The notes under the pieces are model-generated. The model saw nothing but the letters and a program-made list of their open reading frames with translations, was not told the DNA's origin and made no database searches. DNA of 5,509 bases, taken from contig JBBQGL010000195.1 of NCBI GenBank assembly GCA_038323025.1, positions 1 through 5,509 of the forward strand. The letters are read 5' to 3'. The translations under genes were made by a program, and so were the position numbers. Positions 1 to 5,509 of the stretch are shown here, piece by piece. Source of the DNA: JAFKKF01 sp038323025 (GTDB lineage Bacteria > Pseudomonadota > Alphaproteobacteria > Rhizobiales > Kaistiaceae). The first letter of the stretch is position 1. Every line of letters begins with the position of its first letter.

Positions 1-573
<573 letters not shown>

Positions 574-579
574 TTCATT

Positions 580-583
580 CTCC
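580..583 (-). promoter_or_regulatory. Ribosome binding site of the ABC ATPase gene
   Basis: The minus strand reads GGAG followed by six bases and then ATG at 573. It fixes the start codon, and the first residues (MIEVELKGVKKRFG) match the usual beginning of this ATPase family. Confidence 0.75.
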
Positions 584-593
584 AATCGTTTGG
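582..593. promoter_or_regulatory. Operator-like palindrome overlapping the ABC gene's ribosome binding site
   Basis: The minus strand reads CCAAACGATTGG, a 12-base palindrome with a central CG and one mismatched pair (a perfect version would be CCAAACGTTTGG). LacI-family regulators of sugar uptake genes often bind palindromes with a central CG and AAACG-like half-sites. Its right half shares two bases with the GGAG ribosome binding site, so a bound protein would lie across the translation start region. No regulator gene is visible. A 12-base imperfect palindrome can occur by chance, so this is tentative. Confidence 0.25.
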
Positions 594-659
594 CGTTTCA
601 AGGGTGAACGGCACCGGCAACGCCTTCCCTCGCGGACTGCAAACCATATCCTGTGCGAT

Positions 660-680
660 CCGCGTCCTGAGGACAAGCGG
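660..680 (-). terminator. Stem-loop after the AceE-like gene, possible terminator without a U-tract
   Basis: On the minus strand CCGC, a TT bulge, GTCC, loop TCA, GGAC and GCGG form an eight-pair GC-rich stem. It begins 18 bases after the stop codon at 699-701. No run of T follows on the minus strand, so it is not a classical intrinsic terminator. It may stabilise the mRNA 3' end or act with Rho. The position at the end of the apparent operon is the main reason to list it. Confidence 0.35.
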
Positions 681-698
681 GGACACGGTCCGCCGGTC

Positions 699-3110
699 TC
701 AGTCGCCGATCACCCTGAGGTGGCGGATCGGCCGGCCGGGCGCCAGCCCCTGCGCCGCCGAGGAGATGGCATCGGCATCGATGCCGTGGTGGCGGTAGAG
801 GTCTGGGATGGTCCCGGTCTGGCCGAAATGCTCGACGCCCAGCGAGCGGACGCGATGGCCGGCGACCGAGCCGAGCCAGGCGAGCGCGGCGGGGTGGCCG
901 TCGGTGACCGTCACCAGGCCGCAATGGCGCGGCAACGGCGCGAGCAGCCGCTCGACGTGGCTCTGGGCATGCACCAGCCCGCGTTCGCGCGCCCGCGCCG
1001 CCGCGGTCCATCCGGCGTTCAGCCGATCGGCGGAGGTCACCGCCAGCAGCCCGATGTCGCGCCGGTCCTCCGCCATCATGCCGACCGCCGCGATCGCCTC
1101 CGGCGCAACGGCGCCGGTATAGACGACGACGGTCTCGGCGTTCGGTCCTGGCGGCCGCATCCAGTAGGCGCCATCCACGATTTCGCCGGCGAGCCGCGCG
1201 TCGATAGCGCGCTTCGGCTGTTCCACTGGCCGCGTTGAGAGGCGGAGGTACACCGAACCACCCGTTTCGTCGCGGAGCCAGTTGCCCTCTTCCGCCACTT
1301 CGTCGCCGTCGCGCTGGATGTAGGCGAAGGCCCAGGCGAGGATCACCGCCAGCTCGTCGACGAATGCCGGCTCGAAAGCCGCCAGCCCGTCCTGCGCCAT
1401 GCCGATCAGCGGCGTGCCGATTGATTGATGCGCGCCGCCTTCCGGTGCCAGCGAAATCCCGGACGGAGTGCCGACCAGGATGAAGCGCGCGTCCTGGTAG
1501 GCGGCGTAGTTGAGCGCGTCGAGGCCGCGGGCGATGAACGGGTCATAGAGCGTGCCGACCGGCAGCAGCCGCGCGCCGAAAAGCGAATGCGACAGGCCGA
1601 AGGCGGCAAGGCTGAGGAAGAGGTTCATCTCGGCGATGCCGAGTTCGACGTGCTGGCCGCCCGGTCCGAACTCCCAGCGCTGCGCCGAGGCGATGCGCTC
1701 GTCGCGGAAGGTGTCGGCGAGGCTCTCGCGTGCGAACAGGCCGCGCCGGTTTACCCACGGCCCGAGGTTGGTGGAGACGGTCACGTCGGGCGACATCGAG
1801 ACGATCCGCGATGCCAGCGGCGTGTCGCCGCGCGCCACCTCGTTCATGATCTGCCCGAAGCCGGTCTGGGTGGAGACCAGGGCCTGCGGCGGGAAGGCGA
1901 GGGTGTCCGGCGTCGGGACCGCGTCGGCCTTGGTTCGCCGCGGGCCGTGCGCGTTGAAGGGCACCGCCTTGAGGAAGGCGGCGATTTCGTCGGCGGGCAG
2001 ATCGAGCCCTTCGAACGGCTCCCATTCGCGGCCTTCGCCGATATGCATCTCGGTGCGGAACGCCGCCATCTGGTCGGGCGTCATCAGGCCCGAATGGTTG
2101 TCCTTGTGGCCCTGGAAGGGCAGCCCGAAGCCCTTGATGGTGTACGCGATGAAGCAGACCGGGCGTTCATGGTCGACCGAGCGGAATGCGGCGAGCAGCG
2201 CCGGAATGTCGTGGCCGCCAAGGTTGGTCATCAGCCGGTGCAGCTCGGCGTCGGACCGGCGCGCGATCAGGGCGCTGACCGGACCCTGGTCGCCGATCTC
2301 GTCGTCGAGGCGCTTGCGCCAGGCCGCCCCGCCCTGGAAGGCCAGCGCCGAATAGAGCTGGTTCGGGCAGCGGTCGATCCAATTCCGCAGCGCGGCGCCG
2401 CCGGGCTCGGCGAAGGCCTCGTCGAGCAGGGTCCCGTATTTCAGGACCTTCACCTCCCAGCCCATCGCCTCGAAAAGCGCGATGATCCGCTCGTAAAGGC
2501 CCTCGCGCACGACCGCGTCGAGGCTCTGGCGGTTGTAGTCGATCACCCACCAGCAGTTCCGCAGGCCCTGCTTCCAGCCTTCCTGCAGGCACTCGAAGAT
2601 GTTGCCCTCGTCAAGTTCGGCGTCACCGACCAGCGCGATCATGCGCCCCTCGGGCTGGTTCAAGAGGCCGTGGGCCTTCAGGTAGTCCTGGGCAAGCGAT
2701 GCAAAGGCGGTCACGGCCGCCCCGAGGCCGACCGATCCGGTGGAGAAGTCGACGTCGTCCTTGTCCTTGGTGCGCGAGGGATAGGATTGCGCCCCGCCGA
2801 AGCCGCGGAAGTTGGCGATCTTCTCCAGGTCCTGGTTGCCGAGGAGATACTGTATGGCGTGGAAGACCGGGCTGGCATGCGGTTTCACCGCCACGCGGTC
2901 CTCGGGCCTCAGCACCGCGAAATAGAGCGCCGTCATCACCGTCGTGAGCGAGGCGGACGAGGCCTGGTGGCCGCCGACCTTCAGCCCGTCGGTATTGTCG
3001 CGGAGGTGGTTGGCGTTATGGATCATCCAGGCGGAGAGCCACAGCACCTTCCGCTCGAGCGCCGCCAGCATGGCGCTTTCCCTGTTCTTTTCGGCTTCGG
3101 TCGGTTTCAT
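699..3110 (-). CDS. AceE-like thiamine-diphosphate enzyme (transketolase superfamily; homodimeric 2-oxo acid dehydrogenase E1 type, shortened N-terminus)
   Basis: The 803-residue product is a thiamine-diphosphate enzyme that aligns along its length with the E1 of pyruvate dehydrogenase (AceE), as recalled from the E. coli protein. Landmarks are GGHQASSAS (H48, like AceE H106) and KPHASP (H78, like H142). The cofactor motif GDAELDEGN with D163, N193 and Q195 keeps the AceE spacing of the Mg ligands. TIKGFG (324-329) is followed by KDNHSG (H339), and GIAEMN carries the catalytic glutamate E494. GGAHQS (H561) precedes a C-terminal domain ending near the HFGQTG block (761-766). Roughly, the PP domain is 20-330, the Pyr domain 410-640 and the C-terminal domain 655-803. 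AceE is about 887 residues; nearly all of its N-terminal E2-binding region is missing here. The reaction is therefore uncertain: 2-oxo acid decarboxylation (pyruvate or 2-oxobutyrate, as for MdeB) or a transketolase-like transfer. The start at 3110 is chosen for its strong ribosome binding site; a longer frame from 3176 would run back into lspA. It follows lspA by 25 bases and is probably co-transcribed with it. Confidence 0.9.
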   Translation of the reverse strand: MKPTEAEKNRESAMLAALERKVLWLSAWMIHNANHLRDNTDGLKVGGHQASSASLTTVMTALYFAVLRPEDRVAVKPHASPVFHAIQYLLGNQDLEKIANFRGFGGAQSYPSRTKDKDDVDFSTGSVGLGAAVTAFASLAQDYLKAHGLLNQPEGRMIALVGDAELDEGNIFECLQEGWKQGLRNCWWVIDYNRQSLDAVVREGLYERIIALFEAMGWEVKVLKYGTLLDEAFAEPGGAALRNWIDRCPNQLYSALAFQGGAAWRKRLDDEIGDQGPVSALIARRSDAELHRLMTNLGGHDIPALLAAFRSVDHERPVCFIAYTIKGFGLPFQGHKDNHSGLMTPDQMAAFRTEMHIGEGREWEPFEGLDLPADEIAAFLKAVPFNAHGPRRTKADAVPTPDTLAFPPQALVSTQTGFGQIMNEVARGDTPLASRIVSMSPDVTVSTNLGPWVNRRGLFARESLADTFRDERIASAQRWEFGPGGQHVELGIAEMNLFLSLAAFGLSHSLFGARLLPVGTLYDPFIARGLDALNYAAYQDARFILVGTPSGISLAPEGGAHQSIGTPLIGMAQDGLAAFEPAFVDELAVILAWAFAYIQRDGDEVAEEGNWLRDETGGSVYLRLSTRPVEQPKRAIDARLAGEIVDGAYWMRPPGPNAETVVVYTGAVAPEAIAAVGMMAEDRRDIGLLAVTSADRLNAGWTAAARARERGLVHAQSHVERLLAPLPRHCGLVTVTDGHPAALAWLGSVAGHRVRSLGVEHFGQTGTIPDLYRHHGIDADAISSAAQGLAPGRPIRHLRVIGD

Positions 3111-3117
3111 GCGGCGG

Positions 3118-3123
3118 CTCCCT
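3118..3123 (-). promoter_or_regulatory. Ribosome binding site deciding the AceE-like start
   Basis: AGGGAG lies seven bases before the ATG at 3110, inside the 25-base gap after the lspA stop. It argues for the 803-residue product rather than the 825-residue reading from 3176, whose extra residues are arginine-rich and read across the end of lspA. Confidence 0.85.
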
Positions 3124-3135
3124 GTCGACCTTACT

Positions 3136-3639
3136 CTAGCCGGTTGCGGGCGTGTCTTCACGCTTCGGCCAGACATAAGTGTAGAGCAGAAGCACGGGAC
3201 CGACCGTCAGCGCAGCATCCGCAAGGTTGAAAACGAACAGCGTCTCCAACCCGAAATGGAGAAGCAGGAAATCGACGACGTGGCCGTGCAGCAGCCGGTC
3301 GACGAGGTTGCCGAAGGCGCCGCCAAGGATAAGCGCATACCCGATGGCGGCGATCCGCCCGCCCTCGGTGGCCCGGCTCCAGAAGCCGATGACGACCACG
3401 CTGATCGCCAGGGTCAGCAGGATCAGGCCGAAGCCGCCGAGGCCCGCGAGCAGGCTGAACGCGATCCCGGGATTGTGGATGCGGTAGAACGAAAGGATCG
3501 GCACGAGCGGGATCGCTTCGGTCAGCGGCAGCATTGCCTCCGCGACGGTCTTGGTCGCCTGGTCGAGGACGATGGTGGCGGCGATCACGGTCAGCCCCAG
3601 CGCCGAGAGCGGTCCGTCGGGACGATGCGCACTAGTCAT
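3136..3639 (-). CDS. lspA: Lipoprotein signal peptidase (signal peptidase II)
   Basis: LspA is an inner-membrane aspartyl protease (family A8) that removes the signal peptide from prolipoproteins after Lgt has added diacylglycerol to the lipobox cysteine. The 167 residues are a normal length. Four hydrophobic segments are visible, at about 11-28, 66-87, 96-112 and 139-157. Family blocks are LDQATK (25-30, with D26 and K30), HNPGIAFSLL (55-64), GGAFGNLVDR (106-115), VVDF with catalytic Asp123, and FNLADA with catalytic Asp141. The 18-residue spacing of the two aspartates fits the family. The ATG at 3639 overlaps the end of the upstream methyltransferase gene by 8 bases (ATGACTAG). No good Shine-Dalgarno sequence precedes it, so translation is probably coupled to the upstream gene. 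The AceE-like gene follows 25 bases downstream. Nothing in the protein looks defective. Confidence 0.97.
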   Translation of the reverse strand: MTSAHRPDGPLSALGLTVIAATIVLDQATKTVAEAMLPLTEAIPLVPILSFYRIHNPGIAFSLLAGLGGFGLILLTLAISVVVIGFWSRATEGGRIAAIGYALILGGAFGNLVDRLLHGHVVDFLLLHFGLETLFVFNLADAALTVGPVLLLYTYVWPKREDTPATG

Positions 3640-4474
3640 GGGTCTTCAGTTTCCCGCGCATCGCCTCGAACAGCATCACCCCGGTCGCCACCGCCAGATT
3701 AAGCGAGTCGGCCTTCCCCGCCATCGGGATCTTGACCAGTGTCTCGCAAAGCCCGGCAAGCGTGAGCGTAAGCCCGGCTTGCTCTCCGCCCATGACGATG
3801 AGGGCAGGGGCCCGGTACTCGACCTTGCGATAGTCCGCCGTCGCCTTCAGGTGAGTTCCGATCACGGCGCCCGGCCAGCGTTTGACCAGATCGGCGAATT
3901 CGACCGCGCTGGCCCGCGTGAGCGTGACATGGAATATCGAGCCCATCGTCGCCCGCACCGCCTCGATCGAGAACGGGTCGACGGTGTCGCCGACCAGCAC
4001 CACGCCGTCGCCGCCGACCGCATCGAGGGTACGGATGATGGTCCCCAGGTTTCCGGGATCGCGGACGTTTTCGAGCGCCACCCAGATGCCATCCGGCCGC
4101 GGCGTCACGGCCGCCGGCGGGGTGAGCTTCTGGGCAAAGACGCCGACCACGGTCTGCGGGTTTTCACGCCGGGTGATCTTGCCGAGCACCGCCTCGCTCA
4201 CCGCCACGACGCGTCCGCCGTGGGCGTGGGCGCGCGCCGCGAGCCGCGCCACCAGCGCCTCGTCGGCAACCGCCGAAGCGTGGACGAGGGTGCGGATCGG
4301 CCACCCCGCCTCGACCGCGTCGGCGATCAGCTTCAGCCCCTCGGCGACGAACAGCCCGCTCGCCTTCCGGTTCTTCGGCAGCGCCAGGCCGCGGATTTCC
4401 TTGACCAGGGGATTGGCCAGGCTGGTTATGCTCTCGACCCGTCCCGGCACGCCCGGCCCGCGATGGTCAGTCAA
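3632..4474 (-). CDS. SpoU/TrmH-family RNA 2'-O-ribose methyltransferase (RlmB-like)
   Basis: This is a SPOUT-class enzyme expected to transfer a methyl group from SAM to a ribose 2'-OH in rRNA or tRNA. The N-terminal part (about 13-115) is an RNA-binding substrate domain of the SpoU type, with ITSLANPLVKEIR and GLFVAEGLKL blocks. The knotted catalytic domain (about 129-275) has motif 1 NVRDPGNLGTIIRT with N142 and R148, motif 2 LIVMGGEQAGL (225-235, with E231), and motif 3 IPMAGKADSLNLAVATG (249-265). Its 280 residues are a typical length. There is no ATG near the start. I chose TTG at 4474 because GGTGG lies seven bases upstream and because the 8-base overlap with the previous gene mirrors the junction with lspA. 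GTG at 4450 (272 residues) is the alternative. The open frame continues to 4816 but the added residues are a low-complexity shadow of the upstream gene. The exact target nucleotide cannot be read from the sequence. Confidence 0.93.
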   Translation of the reverse strand: MTDHRGPGVPGRVESITSLANPLVKEIRGLALPKNRKASGLFVAEGLKLIADAVEAGWPIRTLVHASAVADEALVARLAARAHAHGGRVVAVSEAVLGKITRRENPQTVVGVFAQKLTPPAAVTPRPDGIWVALENVRDPGNLGTIIRTLDAVGGDGVVLVGDTVDPFSIEAVRATMGSIFHVTLTRASAVEFADLVKRWPGAVIGTHLKATADYRKVEYRAPALIVMGGEQAGLTLTLAGLCETLVKIPMAGKADSLNLAVATGVMLFEAMRGKLKTHD

Positions 4475-5408
4475 CGCGCGACCACCGGCTGAACAGCGAC
4501 GTGGAGAGGCCACGCCCGCCGCCTTCCTCGCGCAGCACCAGTTCGCCCGATTCGAGCGTACCGCCGAGCCCCGCGAGGCATTCCGCGGCAAGCTCGTGGA
4601 TCGACAGGAACGAGGCGCGGATCGAGTAGGCGGTGAGGATGAGGAAGCTGGCGTCGTCGGCGAGCAGTCCTCGACAGGCGCGCAGCATCGGCGGCAGGCT
4701 TCCGAACAGGTCCCATACCTCGCCTTTGGGGCCGCGCCCGAATTTCGGCGGGTCGAGGATGATGCCGTCATACCGGTTGCCACGCCGCGCCTCGCGTTCG
4801 ACGAAGCGCGTCGCATCCTCGCAGATCCAGCGGATCGGGAGCTCGTTCAGTCCCGCCGCCGCCTGGTTCTCGCGGGCCCAGCCGATCGCCTTCTTCGAGG
4901 CGTCGATGTGCGTCACTTCGGCGCCGGCTTTCGCGGCCACCAGCGAGGCAAGGCCGGTATAGGCAAAGAGGTTGAGGACCTTGAGCCTGCGGTTGGAGCG
5001 GAGGATGCGGCCCTTCAGCCACTCCCAATGCGTGATCTGTTCGGGAAACACGCCGACATGGCGGAAGGCCGTGAAGCGCCCGAGGAACTTGATTCCGTCG
5101 TAGTCGATCGGCCAGGTTTCCGGGAGCGGGCGCCTGTAGCGCCAGCGTCCGTCGCTTTCTTCCTCGCCGATGCCGACAAAGGTTGCGTCGGCGCCGTCCC
5201 AGTCGGCCGCCGGCCGCCGCGGCGTCCACAGCGCCTGCTCCTCCGGCCTCACGATCGTGTAGGCCCCGTAACGTTCGAGCTTGCGTCCGCTGCCGGAATC
5301 GAGGAGGGCGTAGTCCCGCCAGCCTTCCGTTTCGAGCATGACCGGTGTGCGCACGACAAGGGCGCGGGCGGGCTTCGGTCGTGCCGCAATCGGGCGATCG
5401 GCGGTCAT
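4467..5408 (-). CDS. Class I SAM-dependent methyltransferase, COG1092 (RlmI/RlmK-like) type without PUA domain
   Basis: This 313-residue protein resembles the 23S rRNA methyltransferase group of RlmI and RlmK. An N-terminal beta-rich part (about 30-130) carries DYALLDSGSGRKLERYG and GVFPEQITHWEW. A Rossmann fold follows: motif I VLNLFAYTG (144-152), the acidic residue D169 in HIDASKKAI, ED (197-198) near the adenine site, motif IV DPPKFGRG (219-226), and FLILTAYS (255-262) on a late strand. The N-terminal PUA domain of RlmI is absent. So is the cysteine expected in its late catalytic motif, which argues against a cytosine-C5 mechanism. The substrate is most likely rRNA, but this is inferred from the family. 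The start at 5408 leaves a short tail before the conserved region. A purine-rich GGAAGAGG lies about 14 bases upstream, which is rather far. Reading from 5507 would add a 33-residue arginine- and proline-rich extension. It overlaps the next gene by 8 bases and probably leads the operon or follows an unseen gene. Confidence 0.9.
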   Translation of the reverse strand: MTADRPIAARPKPARALVVRTPVMLETEGWRDYALLDSGSGRKLERYGAYTIVRPEEQALWTPRRPAADWDGADATFVGIGEEESDGRWRYRRPLPETWPIDYDGIKFLGRFTAFRHVGVFPEQITHWEWLKGRILRSNRRLKVLNLFAYTGLASLVAAKAGAEVTHIDASKKAIGWARENQAAAGLNELPIRWICEDATRFVEREARRGNRYDGIILDPPKFGRGPKGEVWDLFGSLPPMLRACRGLLADDASFLILTAYSIRASFLSIHELAAECLAGLGGTLESGELVLREEGGGRGLSTSLFSRWSRVD

Positions 5409-5509
5409 GGTCCGGGCGGCGGCCTCTTCCGGCAAGCGGCTGGCGCCGTTCCAACGGCGCTGTCGAGTGGGCTTGATACCGGGGTTCGCCGGCAGAGGCC
5501 AATCCATTC
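5409..5509 (-). other. Upstream region of the methyltransferase gene, right edge of the window
   Basis: These 101 bases hold no gene I can identify. All three minus-strand frames stay open to the edge. One of them ends in a TGA that overlaps the methyltransferase ATG as ATGA (5405-5408), the classic operon overlap, so the tail of another gene could enter from the right. Its translation ends in a proline- and arginine-rich stretch with no recognisable motif, so this stays open. A weak sigma-70-like pair, TTGGCC (5497-5502) and TATCAA (5473-5478) with 18 bases between, is the only promoter candidate, with four of six matches in each box. Confidence 0.3.
5443..5460. repeat. Perfect GC-rich inverted repeat (hairpin) upstream of the methyltransferase gene
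   Basis: GCGCCGTT and AACGGCGC are exact reverse complements separated by two bases. They give a seven-pair stem with a four-base loop once the innermost pair opens. No T-run follows on either strand, so it is not a standard terminator. It lies 34 bases before the ATG, in the probable 5' leader of the operon or just after an unseen upstream gene. Confidence 0.45.

Larger units (their letters stand above)
574..698. other. Intergenic gap between the AceE-like gene and the ABC ATPase gene
   Basis: This 125-base non-coding gap is the only sizeable gap between genes in the window and probably separates two transcription units. It holds a GC-rich hairpin just after the AceE-like stop codon (660-680), a palindrome near the ABC start (582-593) and the ABC ribosome binding site. 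I found no convincing -35/-10 pair with normal spacing. A TATGGT-like element lies 22 bases after TTGTCC, which is too far for a standard sigma-70 promoter. Any promoter here is therefore weak, regulated, or read by another sigma factor. Confidence 0.6.

Noticed and set aside
3111..3176. A 22-residue N-terminal extension of the AceE-like protein from ATG 3176
   Set aside because: It would overlap lspA by 41 bases, is arginine-rich and unlike the family, whereas ATG 3110 has a strong AGGGAG at ideal spacing.
1425..3230. A 601-codon open frame on the plus strand, antisense to the AceE-like gene
   Set aside because: It lies opposite a gene with clear catalytic motifs. Its translation is rich in Arg, Gly, Val, Glu and Asp with no recognisable domain. 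Long antisense frames are common opposite GC-rich genes, where stop codons are rare.
3551..4492. A 313-codon plus-strand open frame opposite the SpoU-family gene
   Set aside because: Its composition (Arg, Asp, His and Gly-rich) is that of a GC-rich antisense shadow, and the minus strand carries all three SpoU motifs here.
4475..4816. An N-terminal extension of the SpoU-family protein from ATG 4816
   Set aside because: The extra residues are a serine-, arginine- and cysteine-rich out-of-frame reading of the upstream methyltransferase, whose conserved C-terminus covers the same bases.
5409..5507. A 33-residue N-terminal extension of the COG1092-type methyltransferase from ATG 5507
   Set aside because: It is not family-like, crosses the hairpin, and homologues as I recall them begin shortly before the DYALLDSG block. 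It cannot be fully excluded because the ribosome binding site at 5408 is not ideal.

Overview
The window is GC-rich DNA, most probably from an alphaproteobacterium. The evidence is the style of the LspA, SpoU-type methyltransferase and PUA-less COG1092-type methyltransferase proteins, and the dense packing of genes on one strand. No genus can be named from the sequence alone. All five recognisable genes lie on the minus strand, so transcription runs from right to left.

Layout in transcription order: (1) about 100 bases of upstream region at the right edge, with a GC-rich hairpin and only a weak promoter candidate; (2) a class I SAM-dependent methyltransferase of the COG1092 type (5408 to 4467); (3) a SpoU/TrmH-family RNA methyltransferase (4474 to 3632); (4) lspA, lipoprotein signal peptidase (3639 to 3136); (5) a large thiamine-diphosphate enzyme related to the homodimeric pyruvate dehydrogenase E1, AceE (3110 to 699); (6) a 125-base gap with a hairpin and an operator-like palindrome; (7) the first 191 codons of a MalK/UgpC-type ABC transporter ATPase that runs off the left edge (573 to 1).

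Genes 2 to 5 look like one operon. The first two junctions overlap by 8 bases and the third is a 25-base gap that carries a strong ribosome binding site. Two RNA-modification-type enzymes and the signal peptidase are housekeeping genes. The AceE-like enzyme does not obviously belong with them. It lacks the N-terminal region by which AceE docks onto its E2 partner, and no E2 or E3 gene is in view, so its substrate and partner are open. The ABC ATPase probably begins a separate unit for uptake of a sugar or polyol-type solute.

No RNA genes, CRISPR arrays, insertion sequences, phage genes or defence systems are visible. The most unusual item is the short AceE-like enzyme and its setting. The rest is mostly ordinary chromosomal backbone.
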